16,294 nucleotides of DNA from an uncultured Carnobacterium sp. (GTDB lineage Bacteria; Bacillota; Bacilli; Lactobacillales; Aerococcaceae): positions 1 through 16,294 of the forward strand of contig CALJSD010000205.1 in assembly GCA_937976325.1 (NCBI GenBank), in the 5' to 3' direction. Each line of letters begins with the position of its first letter. Position 1 is the stretch's first letter. The notes beneath the pieces are model-generated. The model ran no database searches. It saw nothing but the letters and a program-made list of their open reading frames with translations, and was not told where the DNA came from. A program made the position numbers and the translations under genes. Positions 6,875 through 14,486 of this stretch are shown here, one piece after another.

Positions 6875-8452
6875 TTATTTTTTGAATAAGCCCATAACTC
6901 CACGTGTAATTACGCGGCCAACTTCACGACCCACACTTGACATAACGTTCTTAGTGAAGCGGTCCATTGCTGAATCTCCGCGTTTTGTAGCGGCTTGACG
7001 CGCTTGACGTTCCAATTCTTTTTGTTCACGTTCGCGTTCTTTTTCTTCTAATTTTGCTTGTCTTTCAGCTTCTTTTTGTGCAAGAGCTTCTTGTTTTTCA
7101 GCCTCTTTACACTCTAATTCTGCTTGTTTTTCTGCTTCTTTTTGCGCAAGTTCAGCTTCTTTTTCTTGTTTGAATTGTTCATCTAACGCTGCTAATTGTT
7201 CATGAGCAGATTCACGGTCAAACATTTCTGCGTATTTATCGTAGAATGCTGATTGATTGATGAGTTGTTGACGAACAAGTGGATCGCCTGCTTCTAATTT
7301 ACTCTTAGGAGGATAAATTGAAACTACTTCTGCAAAGCTTGGAGAACCATCTTCTTGAAGTGTTGAAACAACTGCATCCCCCACTTTAAGGTTCGTAATC
7401 ACTGTTACTAAATCTTGTCCATCTTCTTGACGGAAAGTTTCGGCAACTGCTTTTACGTTCTTTTGTTCAGCTGGAGTGAACGCGCGTAATCCGTGTTGCA
7501 CGCGGTTCCCTAATTGGCTCGCGATAGCATTTGGAATATCCGTTGGATTTTGTGTTACAAAGAAAATACTAATTCCTTTAGAACGGATTAAACGAACGAT
7601 TAATTCGATTTTCTCTTGAACCGCAGCATTGCTTTGGCCGAATAATACGTGAGCTTCATCGAAGAAGAAGACTAATTTCGGTTTATCTAAATCCCCAACT
7701 TCTGGTAAGTTTTCGTATAATTCTGATAAGAACCATAATAAGAATGTTGCGTATAATTTTGGTGTTTGGAATAATTTTTCAGACGCTAAAATATTGATAA
7801 CTCCACGGCCATTTTGATCTTGTTTGAATAAATCATTGATTTCAAATGCTGGTTCGCCAAAGAATTGATCTCCACCTTGTTGTTCTAATACGAGTAAGCT
7901 ACGTAAAATAGAGCCGATTGATTGTTGTGCGATATTACCGTATAAGTTACGTAATTCCCCAGCATGTGCGCCTACGTAATTTAACATTGCACGTAAGTCT
8001 TTAATGTCGATTAACAATAATCCTTGGTCATCGGCTACTTTAAACGCAATGTTTAAAATCCCTTCTTGAGTTTCGTTTAAACCTAATAATTGTGCTAATA
8101 AGATTGGTCCCATTTCTGAGATTGTTGTACGGATGTTAATTCCGTTTTCCCCAAAGACATCCCAGAAAGCAACAGGATATGAGCTTGGTTCGAAGTCTTC
8201 TACATGAACTTTTGCCAAGCGCTCTGCAATTTTCTCAGTCACTTCACCTTTTTCAGCAAGGCTTGCTAAGTCCCCTTTAATATCTGATAAGAATACTGGA
8301 ACTCCTGCTTCACTTAATTGCTCCGCTAATACTTTTAACGTTACAGTTTTACCTGTACCTGTAGCCCCTGCAATGACACCGTGACGGTTTAGTTTATTCG
8401 CCATAAATTGAGCTGGTTTTGAACCATATCCGAAAGAAATAGTTTGAGTCAT
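6875..8452 (-). CDS. HerA-like ATPase (DUF853/YjgR-type) with charged coiled-coil tail
   Basis: 525 residues. Walker A is GATGTGKT (29-36), Walker B is LVFFFDEAH (260-268), and FFVTQNP (297-303) fits the sensor segment of HerA/FtsK-like motor ATPases. The main part matches the DUF853/YjgR family, predicted to be hexameric nucleic-acid or protein translocases with no settled function. Residues about 425-490 form a long, highly charged E/K/Q/R helix of near-repeats (KEAEKQ), probably a coiled coil. A conserved basic tail (GREVGRVITRGVMGLFKK) follows. The ATG at 8452 follows AAGGAGGAG. It is first in a two-gene operon with the DJ-1 gene. I see only a weak possible promoter (TAATAT at 8496-8491). 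Confidence 0.9.
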   Translation of the reverse strand: MTQTISFGYGSKPAQFMANKLNRHGVIAGATGTGKTVTLKVLAEQLSEAGVPVFLSDIKGDLASLAEKGEVTEKIAERLAKVHVEDFEPSSYPVAFWDVFGENGINIRTTISEMGPILLAQLLGLNETQEGILNIAFKVADDQGLLLIDIKDLRAMLNYVGAHAGELRNLYGNIAQQSIGSILRSLLVLEQQGGDQFFGEPAFEINDLFKQDQNGRGVINILASEKLFQTPKLYATFLLWFLSELYENLPEVGDLDKPKLVFFFDEAHVLFGQSNAAVQEKIELIVRLIRSKGISIFFVTQNPTDIPNAIASQLGNRVQHGLRAFTPAEQKNVKAVAETFRQEDGQDLVTVITNLKVGDAVVSTLQEDGSPSFAEVVSIYPPKSKLEAGDPLVRQQLINQSAFYDKYAEMFDRESAHEQLAALDEQFKQEKEAELAQKEAEKQAELECKEAEKQEALAQKEAERQAKLEEKEREREQKELERQARQAATKRGDSAMDRFTKNVMSSVGREVGRVITRGVMGLFKK

Positions 8453-8544
8453 AAAACTCCTCCTTTTATTTTTATTTTTACACTTCTACAATATTACAGA
8501 AAGCGCTAAAATGCTACTAAAACGACGGCTTAGCAGTAGATTAT

Positions 8545-8573
8545 TTGACTTATTTTGAACATCAAAGTATATT
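8545..8573 (+). promoter_or_regulatory. degV promoter
   Basis: TTGACT (8545-8550) and TATATT (8568-8573) lie 17 bases apart, a near-consensus vegetative promoter. They are 36 bases before the start codon, in the divergent gap with the HerA-like ATPase gene. Confidence 0.85.
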
Positions 8574-8608
8574 ACTCTTGAACAGAATAAACATTTAAAG
8601 GAGAACCC

Positions 8609-9454
8609 ATGATGAAATGGAAAATTATCGCAGATTCTGGTTGTGATTTACGCGAAATCGAGAATCTTGCCCCAGATACACAATACATTAACGTACCTCT
8701 AACAGTTCAAGTAGGTGACAAACACTATACAGATGATGCCTCTTTAGATATCGATGCTATGATGATTGAAATGTATCAAACGAAAGACCAAACAGCTTCA
8801 GCCTGCCCTAGCCCAGATGCATTCCTTGAAGCTTATAAAGGTGCAGAAAATGTCATCGCCATTACGATTACAGGTGGCTTGTCAGGAAGCCAAAACAGTG
8901 CGCAACTCGCAAAAAACATGCTATTAGAAGAAGCTCCTGAAACAAATATCGAAGTGTTCGATAGCCTTTCAGCCAGCGGTGAAATGGTTCTTTTCGTACA
9001 AAAAGCGAACGAACTCATTGCACAAGGTCTTTCATTTGAAGAAGTTGTATCCGCGTTAAAAGACTATTTAGCAAGCACAAAACTATTATTCGCACTCGCT
9101 CGTGTCGATAACTTAGTGAAAAATGGGCGTTTAAATAAATTAGTCGGTGCCGTTATCGGAATGCTTAATATCCGCTTAGTCGGTAACGCATCTCCAGAAG
9201 GAACCTTAAACCTTCTTCACAAAGCAAAAGGTCAAAAGAAAGCTGTTCAAGCAATTTGGGCTGAAATGAAGAAGAATGGCTACAAGGGTGGTCGCGTGGT
9301 TATTAGCCACTGCAGTAACCCAGAAATCTGCGGCTTAATTCAAGCAGCCGTTCATAGCGAATTCCCAGGCGCGGATGTATCAAGCATCCATACAAGCGGT
9401 GTCTGCAGCTACTATGCAGAACAAGGCGGAATCTTAATGGGATACGAAGCTTAA
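8609..9454 (+). CDS. DegV-family fatty-acid-binding protein (FakB-like)
   Basis: 281 residues, full length for the family. The N-terminal IIADSGCDL strand, the TGGLSGSQNSA loop (88-98) and the VDNLVKNGRLNK segment (166-177) identify a DegV fold, which binds one fatty acid. FakB-type members present host or recycled fatty acids to the FakA kinase for phospholipid synthesis. The C-terminus (HTSGVCSYYAEQGGILMGYE) differs from the HTGPG end of classical FakB and points to a less-studied subgroup. AAAGGAG (8597-8603) serves two adjacent ATGs, 8609 and 8612. The second has the better spacing, so the protein may be 280 residues. It is monocistronic, with its own promoter and terminator. The ligand is unknown, and no FakA gene is near. 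Confidence 0.92.
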   Translation: MMKWKIIADSGCDLREIENLAPDTQYINVPLTVQVGDKHYTDDASLDIDAMMIEMYQTKDQTASACPSPDAFLEAYKGAENVIAITITGGLSGSQNSAQLAKNMLLEEAPETNIEVFDSLSASGEMVLFVQKANELIAQGLSFEEVVSALKDYLASTKLLFALARVDNLVKNGRLNKLVGAVIGMLNIRLVGNASPEGTLNLLHKAKGQKKAVQAIWAEMKKNGYKGGRVVISHCSNPEICGLIQAAVHSEFPGADVSSIHTSGVCSYYAEQGGILMGYEA

Positions 9455-9465
9455 TCAAAAACGCG

Positions 9466-9502
9466 AAAAGCCTCTCTAATCACTTGGATTAGAGAGGCTT
9501 TT
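9466..9502. terminator. Bidirectional terminator between degV and prfC
   Basis: AAAAGCCTCTCTAATC (9466-9481) pairs perfectly over 16 bp with GATTAGAGAGGCTTTT (9487-9502) around a five-base loop. A and T tracts lie on both ends, so it suits both of the convergent genes. Confidence 0.93.
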
Positions 9503-9512
9503 ATTGTTGCTT

Positions 9513-11087
9513 TTAGAATAATGCTTTTAATTCGACTTCTGGATGTTTATCTTTGAACCAGTTTAAGGCAAATTGGTTTTCGAATAAGAAGACTGGTTGG
9601 TCAAATCGGTCGCGACATAATAAGTTACGGCTTGATGACATATTTGGATCCAGTTGTTCTTCGTCAATCCAACGAGCAATCTTGCTTCCAATTGGAGTCA
9701 TAACGACTTCAGCGTTGTATTCATTTAACAGGCGGTATTGGAACACTTCAAATTGTAGTTGACCAACCGCACCAAGGATATATTCGCCTGTATGGTATGT
9801 CTTGTACAATTGGATAGCTCCTTCTTGTACTAACTGCTCGATTCCTTTATGGAATGATTTTTGCTTCATCACGTTTTTCGCAGCAACTTTATTAAAGATT
9901 TCAGGCGTAAATTGTGGGAGTGGTTCGAACTGAACAGGCGTTTTTCCTGAATAAATCGTATCCCCGATTTGGAAGTTCCCTGTATCGTAGAGTCCGATGA
10001 TATCCCCTGCTACGGCTGCTTTAACTGTTTCACGACTATCGGCCATGAATTGCGTTGTATGTGATAATTTCATTTTCTTTTGCGAACGGTTCACGGTAAT
10101 ATCCATCCCTGGAGTAAATTCTCCTGAACAGATACGTACAAATGCGATACGGTCGCGGTGAGCTGGGTTCATGTTTGCTTGAATCTTGAAGATGAATCCA
10201 GTGAATTGCTCTTGAAGTGGATCTACCAGTTCCCCAGACTCAGTTTTCTTAGCAGATGGACTTGGCGCAAAATCAACGAATGCATCTAAGAATGTTTGAA
10301 CCCCAAATCCTGTTAAGGCTGAACCGAAGAATACAGGCGTTAATTTACCAGCCGCAATCTTCTCTTCATCAAACGCATTTCCTGCTTCTAATAGAAGTTG
10401 AGCATCTTCGATAGCTTGGCTATAAAGCGTAGATTGTTTGAACGCATAGTCACCATCCACTTCACCATCTTCGTTCAATGGTAAGAAGTCATTATCATCA
10501 TTTTCTTCTGGATGCATCAATTCTACACGTTTGTTGTAAATGTCATATAACCCTAGGAATGTTTTTCCCATCCCCATTGGCCAGTTCATTGGATAAGCAT
10601 CAATGCCTAATACTTCTTCTAGTTCTGCGATTAATTCTAGCGGTTCACGTCCATCACGGTCTAATTTGTTGATGAATGTAAAGATTGGAATTCCACGCAT
10701 ACTACAAACTTCGAATAATTTCTTCGTTTGCGGCTCAATCCCTTTGGCACTGTCGATGACCATCACGGCACTATCCACGGCCATTAATGTACGGTACGTA
10801 TCTTCTGAGAAGTCTTCGTGCCCTGGTGTGTCCACGATATTAATATGATTGCCATCGTATTCCACTTGCATTACTGAACTCGTAACAGAAATCCCACGTT
10901 GTTTTTCGATTTCCATCCAGTCAGATTTAGCAAACTTCCCTGTTTTCTTCCCTTTTACGGTACCGGCTTGACGAATCGCACCCCCGTATAAGAGTAATTG
11001 TTCTGTAATCGTTGTTTTCCCAGCATCCGGGTGGGAAATAATCGCAAAGGTCTTGCGAGATTGTACTTCTTCTTTTAAGTGTGACAT
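9513..11087 (-). CDS. prfC: Peptide chain release factor 3 (GTPase)
   Basis: 524 residues, standard RF3 length. G1 is SHPDAGKTT (18-26), followed by GISVTSSV in the switch I region (65-72), G3 DTPGHEDF (86-93) and G4 NKLD (140-143). RF3-specific segments such as WMEIEKQRGISV and the PMNWPMGMG loop rule out EF-G or RF3-like tetracycline-resistance proteins. RF3 is a GTPase that recycles RF1/RF2 after peptide release. The start is the ATG at 11087, preceded by GAAGGAGAT. A longer frame from a TTG at 11114 is unlikely because the -10 box is at 11117-11122, so transcription begins at or after that codon. It is monocistronic, facing degV across a shared terminator. Confidence 0.96.
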   Translation of the reverse strand: MSHLKEEVQSRKTFAIISHPDAGKTTITEQLLLYGGAIRQAGTVKGKKTGKFAKSDWMEIEKQRGISVTSSVMQVEYDGNHINIVDTPGHEDFSEDTYRTLMAVDSAVMVIDSAKGIEPQTKKLFEVCSMRGIPIFTFINKLDRDGREPLELIAELEEVLGIDAYPMNWPMGMGKTFLGLYDIYNKRVELMHPEENDDNDFLPLNEDGEVDGDYAFKQSTLYSQAIEDAQLLLEAGNAFDEEKIAAGKLTPVFFGSALTGFGVQTFLDAFVDFAPSPSAKKTESGELVDPLQEQFTGFIFKIQANMNPAHRDRIAFVRICSGEFTPGMDITVNRSQKKMKLSHTTQFMADSRETVKAAVAGDIIGLYDTGNFQIGDTIYSGKTPVQFEPLPQFTPEIFNKVAAKNVMKQKSFHKGIEQLVQEGAIQLYKTYHTGEYILGAVGQLQFEVFQYRLLNEYNAEVVMTPIGSKIARWIDEEQLDPNMSSSRNLLCRDRFDQPVFLFENQFALNWFKDKHPEVELKALF

Positions 11088-11116
11088 GAGTATCTCCTTC
11101 GTGTTTATTCTCAAGT

Positions 11117-11144
11117 ATTATAGCCGATTTTCACGATTTTTAAA
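11117..11144 (-). promoter_or_regulatory. prfC promoter
   Basis: On the - strand, a perfect TATAAT (11122-11117) is preceded after 16 bases by a weak TTTAAA (11144-11139). The predicted leader is only about 20 bases long, which fixes the prfC start at 11087. Confidence 0.65.
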
Positions 11145-11184
11145 AGTTTAAAAACACCCTCTAGAAGGATTTGAGAAAGTGCGG

Positions 11185-11190
11185 TATACT
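11185..11190 (+). promoter_or_regulatory. Possible -10 element for nrdI
   Basis: TATACT lies 35 bases before the nrdI start codon, in the divergent gap with prfC. No good -35 box sits 16-18 bases upstream, so this is a weak call. Confidence 0.35.
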
Positions 11191-11225
11191 TATAGACAGT
11201 AAAATGTCTTTCAGGAGGTCGCTCA

Positions 11226-11681
11226 ATGTCGAAAGAATTACCCATTATTTATATTAGTTTAACCGGAAATACACATAACTTTGTCACTCGTTTAAAAGAC
11301 CATTTACGCTTTTTGGAACCCTCTTTGAACGTGACACTAACGAATGTTAAAGACCTTGTTAAAGGTAAAGAAGACTACTTCAAAGTAGGTAAACCATTCG
11401 TTGCCTTTCTTCCAACTTACTTAGAAGGTGGAAACGGCGTGGATAACGGAGACGTCGAAGTCTTAACGAATCCACTTGGTGATTTCTTAGCCTATGAACA
11501 TAATTACGCACATTGCTTTGGCGTAATTGGCAGCGGAAATCGTAACTTCAACAAACAATTCTGCCTCACTGCTCGTCAATATTCAGAACGCTTTGGATTC
11601 CCAGTGCTTGATGAATTTGAACTTCGCGGCAGTAACCGTGATGTAGAGCGCATTGCCGCAATGCTTCTTGAAAAAATCTAA
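11226..11681 (+). CDS. nrdI: NrdI-family flavodoxin (class Ib ribonucleotide reductase assembly type)
   Basis: 151 residues. The FMN phosphate loop SLTGNT (11-16) follows the first strand. The family signature GSGNRNFNKQFC (102-113) and the FELRG segment (131-135) are intact. NrdI flavoproteins supply oxidant to build the dimanganese-tyrosyl cofactor of NrdF. The ATG at 11226 follows AGGAGG. The gene is alone: no nrdE, nrdF or nrdH lies in the window. It may be the second NrdI homologue that some streptococci and relatives carry apart from nrdEF, whose role is less clear. Fold and family are firm; partnership with a reductase is inferred. Confidence 0.9.
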   Translation: MSKELPIIYISLTGNTHNFVTRLKDHLRFLEPSLNVTLTNVKDLVKGKEDYFKVGKPFVAFLPTYLEGGNGVDNGDVEVLTNPLGDFLAYEHNYAHCFGVIGSGNRNFNKQFCLTARQYSERFGFPVLDEFELRGSNRDVERIAAMLLEKI

Positions 11682-11691
11682 ACACATAAAT

Positions 11692-11730
11692 AGGCCCGCA
11701 GAAAAATTCTGCGAGCCTTTCTTTTTATTT
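11692..11730 (+). terminator. Terminator of nrdI
   Basis: AGGCCCGCAGAA (11692-11703) pairs with TTCTGCGAGCCT (11707-11718), 12 bp with one mismatch and an AAA loop. TTCTTTTTATTT follows. The T run overlaps the last codons of the convergent peptidase gene. Confidence 0.9.
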
Positions 11731-12681
11731 AAAATAGTTTTTGCATTTCTCACTAAAGCCAACTAACGCTTCAATGGTTGCTGGTTCCATCGCGGTATGT
11801 CCTGCAGCCTGCGCAAAGATAAGTTCTGCGCCATCGACTGCTTGAGCGAGTTCAAATGCTGCGCTTGGTAAGCAATCCACATCATAACGTCCATGAACGA
11901 TATGCATTGGAATTCCTTCGAACTCATCTGCACGGTTCAAGATGTAATTATCATCTTCTACAAAACAATGATGGTAGAAGAAATGGCATTCCATACGTGC
12001 AATCGTTAGCGCCCCGCGAATTCCTGCTTCATCCCAGACAATCGGATCATACGGAATTAGCTTCACGAGCCCATGTTCCCACTCTGCCCACGCACGCGCT
12101 GCCTCTAAACAAATCGATTCATCTTCTGAAGTCAGACGTTTGTAGTACGCATTGACTAACTCTCCTTGTTCTTCAACCGGGATTGGCGCTTTAAACTTCT
12201 CAAAGTTCTCTGGATAAAAATGAGACGCCCCATCTTGATATAACCAATCGACATCGCTTTGACGGCCAAGGAAGATGCCACGAAGCATTAATCCTACGAC
12301 GCGTTCACGGTGAGCAATCGTGTAATGTAAAGCTAGCGTTGTCCCCCAGCTACCCCCAAAGACGAGCCATTTTTCAATGCCTAATGCAGTCCGGATTTTC
12401 TCCATATCTTCTACTAAATCATGCGTCGTATTCTCTTCTAGTGACGCAAACGGTGTACTCTTTCCACACCCACGTTGGTCGAATTGGATGATGCGATAGA
12501 ATTCCGGATCAAAGAATTGACGATTTGCAGGAGAGGATGCTCCCCCTGGTCCACCGTGTAACACAACGACTGGATGACCTAGAGGATTTCCTGACTCTTC
12601 GACATAAATCGTATGCAACTTACTCACTGGAATCATGTGTTCTTTGTAGATTTCAATTTCTGGATATAATTCAGTTCTCAT
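11725..12681 (-). CDS. pip: Prolyl iminopeptidase (alpha/beta hydrolase, peptidase family S33)
   Basis: 318 residues, the usual length. The oxyanion segment HGGPGG is at 42-47 and DQRGCGKS at 68-75. The nucleophile elbow GGSWGTT gives S111, GRYD gives D267, and AAGHTAMEP gives H295, so the catalytic triad is complete. ARMECHFF (228-235), with a conserved acidic residue thought to bind the free N-terminus, also fits. The enzyme removes N-terminal proline from peptides in the cytoplasm. No signal peptide is seen. The start ATG overlaps the stop of the upstream glycosylase-like gene by one base (TAATG at 12683-12679), with AAGGGG upstream, so translation is coupled and both share the promoter at 13294-13322. 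Confidence 0.96.
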   Translation of the reverse strand: MRTELYPEIEIYKEHMIPVSKLHTIYVEESGNPLGHPVVVLHGGPGGASSPANRQFFDPEFYRIIQFDQRGCGKSTPFASLEENTTHDLVEDMEKIRTALGIEKWLVFGGSWGTTLALHYTIAHRERVVGLMLRGIFLGRQSDVDWLYQDGASHFYPENFEKFKAPIPVEEQGELVNAYYKRLTSEDESICLEAARAWAEWEHGLVKLIPYDPIVWDEAGIRGALTIARMECHFFYHHCFVEDDNYILNRADEFEGIPMHIVHGRYDVDCLPSAAFELAQAVDGAELIFAQAAGHTAMEPATIEALVGFSEKCKNYFK

Positions 12682-13271
12682 TACTTCGCCCCTTTAATGA
12701 TTTCCTGAACTCTCTTTTGAAATTCAGGTAAGACTTCTTTTTCAAACCATGGATTTTTGGCCATCCATCTACGGTTTAGAGGTGACGGATGTACGAGCGG
12801 AAACATCTTAGGTAAGTACTCTTTATACGCCTTCACTGTTTCCGTTAAGTTTTTCTTCTTTGTATCTTTTAAATAATAATCTTGCGCATATTTTCCAACT
12901 AAAACAATGAGTTCAATATCTGGCATTAAGGCTAACGTTTCTTCATGCCATTTGTCGGCAAAACCTTTACGCGGTGGAAGGTCGCCAGATTTGCCTTTCC
13001 CTGGATAATAGTAATCCATCGGCACAATCGCAAACAAATCGGATTGATAGAAGAAATCGCGAGTTACGCCCATCCAGCTTCTAAGGTTATCTCCACTTTG
13101 GTCATTCCAAAACAGACGACTTTCTTGCGCTTTAATTCCAGGAGCTTGCCCTACAATCAATATTTTGGCTTTGCGTGGTGCAGAAAATAAGGGAGCAATC
13201 CCTTCTTTTGTATATTCTGCATTTTGAGGATCTGCTTCAATTTTTTTGATTAATTCATCTAATTTCGTCAT
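12681..13271 (-). CDS. Uracil-DNA glycosylase superfamily protein
   Basis: 196 residues from the ATG at 13271. The superfamily active-site motif 1 appears as GQAPG (41-45). The DNA-binding motif HPSPLN is at 161-166, with H161. PMDYYYPGKGKSGDLPPRKGF in between matches a group of small Firmicutes and proteobacterial UDG-fold proteins that are distinct from Ung. Base-excision repair is the likely role, but substrate preference is not proven. The upstream in-frame ATG at 13331 is rejected: the promoter lies at 13294-13322, and an AAGGGTGG ribosome site precedes 13271. It overlaps pip by one base. The pairing of a DNA repair enzyme with a peptidase has no obvious functional link. Confidence 0.88.
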   Translation of the reverse strand: MTKLDELIKKIEADPQNAEYTKEGIAPLFSAPRKAKILIVGQAPGIKAQESRLFWNDQSGDNLRSWMGVTRDFFYQSDLFAIVPMDYYYPGKGKSGDLPPRKGFADKWHEETLALMPDIELIVLVGKYAQDYYLKDTKKKNLTETVKAYKEYLPKMFPLVHPSPLNRRWMAKNPWFEKEVLPEFQKRVQEIIKGAK

Positions 13272-13293
13272 ATAAATTCCACCCTTCTCACTT

Positions 13294-13322
13294 AGCATAC
13301 TCCGATAGTGCCTCGTGTGCAA
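13294..13322 (-). promoter_or_regulatory. Promoter of the UDG-like/pip operon
   Basis: On the - strand, TTGCAC (13322-13317) and TATGCT (13299-13294) are exactly 17 bases apart. This decides the start codon of the glycosylase gene. Confidence 0.78.
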
Positions 13323-13337
13323 ATGCTTCACGGTATT

Positions 13338-13375
13338 CTACAAAAAACACCTAACCTCACGAGTGAGATTAGGTG
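13338..13375 (-). terminator. Terminator of the SPFH operon
   Basis: On the - strand, CACCTAATCTCAC (13375-13363) pairs with GTGAGGTTAGGTG (13360-13348), with one T-G wobble. TTTTTTGTAG follows. It lies 12 bases past the stop of the unrecognised membrane protein gene. Confidence 0.9.
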
Positions 13376-13386
13376 CATCTGCAATG

Positions 13387-14484
13387 TTATTTTAAGCGCG
13401 GTGTTTTCAAAGTACGAGGGAGTGTTTTGCTTGAAAGCACTCGTGGTAATGTATGTGATTTTTCTTTTGATGCTGGACGGTAAGAAACCGGTCTTGTAGC
13501 ATGAGTATCCACATACACTTCTCTTGATGAATTTGAACGACTTGAAGCCGATTGTAGCGCTTGTTTTTTCGCTTGTGAGCGAAGTTTTGGATCTGAAACT
13601 TTATTTCGCGGACGATATACACGTTGCGGTACAGCTTCTGTAGCAACTACTGGAGTGTTTGTACCTTGTGCTCTAGCGGCAGGAGCATTCGCCCCATTTC
13701 TTTGAGCAGTACGCGTATTTCCTGTTCTAGCTCTACGAGTATTTTTACGTGCCTTATTTTGTTTTCCTTTAATTCCGAAGAACACTACTAGAATAATGGC
13801 AATGTAGAATACTCCCTTACCAAATCCTTCTCCAATTTTCTCAGAATCGATTTGATCAAAGAAATCTTCAATCTTATCAAAGAAATCTTTATTTTCAGAG
13901 CCTTTTGGATTTGATTTGTTCGAGTTTGAATTGTTAGCGTTCGAACTCTTGGCATTTGATTTCGCAGATGTAGTAGCTACCTCTTCCTCTTCGTCCTCGT
14001 CTTCTGCACTAGCCAATTCCTCTAAGAATTTTGTTCGTTCTTTGTCAGAGGCAGTATATTGAAACACTTTTGTCACTTTTCCATCTTCAATAGGAATCAT
14101 TTGATAATTGATTACACTATGATCTTTAGCGGTCTCAACAAATGCTTGTAACAAAAGGTTGTTATCTTTATCTCGATATACGAAGAGTCGAATACCACCC
14201 TTTCCTGTTGGAAGGTTTTTAATTTGAACTGGAACTTTGATTTCAGGATACTCAGGTTTGTTAAACTGTAACTTAACCGTTACCGTCGCATTATAATCTT
14301 CTCCTTCTACAAAGTCGATTTTTTGTTCATAATTCCCTAGTATCGTCATCGTTGAAGTGTCACTTTTATCTGTTTCAGCATTAACTGTTGAAACATGGGC
14401 AAAAGTTCCTACAAACAATAATGTGGCAATCAGTACCGCAAGCCATTTCAACCCAAAGAAAGATTTGTTAGCTTGTTGTTTCAT
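13387..14484 (-). CDS. Unrecognised single-pass membrane protein with long basic tail
   Basis: 365 residues, function unknown. A signal peptide covers about 1-36, with a good cleavage site after VNA. A mixed beta-rich extracellular domain (about 45-160) follows. Next are an acidic stretch EDEDEEEE (161-168), a low-complexity S/N/K linker (172-198), and a short amphipathic repeat (FFDKIEDFFDQI, 201-212). One membrane segment lies at about 225-238. The remaining 125 residues are very basic and R/K/N/A-rich, ending in repeated TLPR motifs (345-348, 354-357), and should be cytoplasmic. I recognise no domain. It starts 2 bases after the SPFH stop with only a weak AGGTAA site, so translation is probably coupled. 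Topology suggests it links the cell surface to something acidic inside, such as nucleic acid. This is inference. Confidence 0.85.
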   Translation of the reverse strand: MKQQANKSFFGLKWLAVLIATLLFVGTFAHVSTVNAETDKSDTSTMTILGNYEQKIDFVEGEDYNATVTVKLQFNKPEYPEIKVPVQIKNLPTGKGGIRLFVYRDKDNNLLLQAFVETAKDHSVINYQMIPIEDGKVTKVFQYTASDKERTKFLEELASAEDEDEEEEVATTSAKSNAKSSNANNSNSNKSNPKGSENKDFFDKIEDFFDQIDSEKIGEGFGKGVFYIAIILVVFFGIKGKQNKARKNTRRARTGNTRTAQRNGANAPAARAQGTNTPVVATEAVPQRVYRPRNKVSDPKLRSQAKKQALQSASSRSNSSREVYVDTHATRPVSYRPASKEKSHTLPRVLSSKTLPRTLKTPRLK

Positions 14485-14486
14485 GA

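Noticed and set aside
8497..8512. Catabolite-response element around AAAGCGCT upstream of the HerA-like gene
   Set aside because: Only the centre fits. At least three fixed positions of the cre consensus are wrong on either strand.
11088..11114. Longer prfC start at TTG 11114
   Set aside because: The -10 box is at 11117-11122, so transcription begins around or after this codon. The ATG at 11087 has a good ribosome site and gives the normal RF3 N-terminus.
13272..13331. Longer start of the UDG-like gene at 13331
   Set aside because: The promoter (13294-13322) lies inside this extension, and the ATG at 13271 has its own ribosome site.
13407..13646. Second minus-strand frame inside the unknown membrane protein gene
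   Set aside because: It is an alternative frame of a repetitive coding region with no ribosome site. A frameshift is not needed, since the main frame runs cleanly to a terminator.
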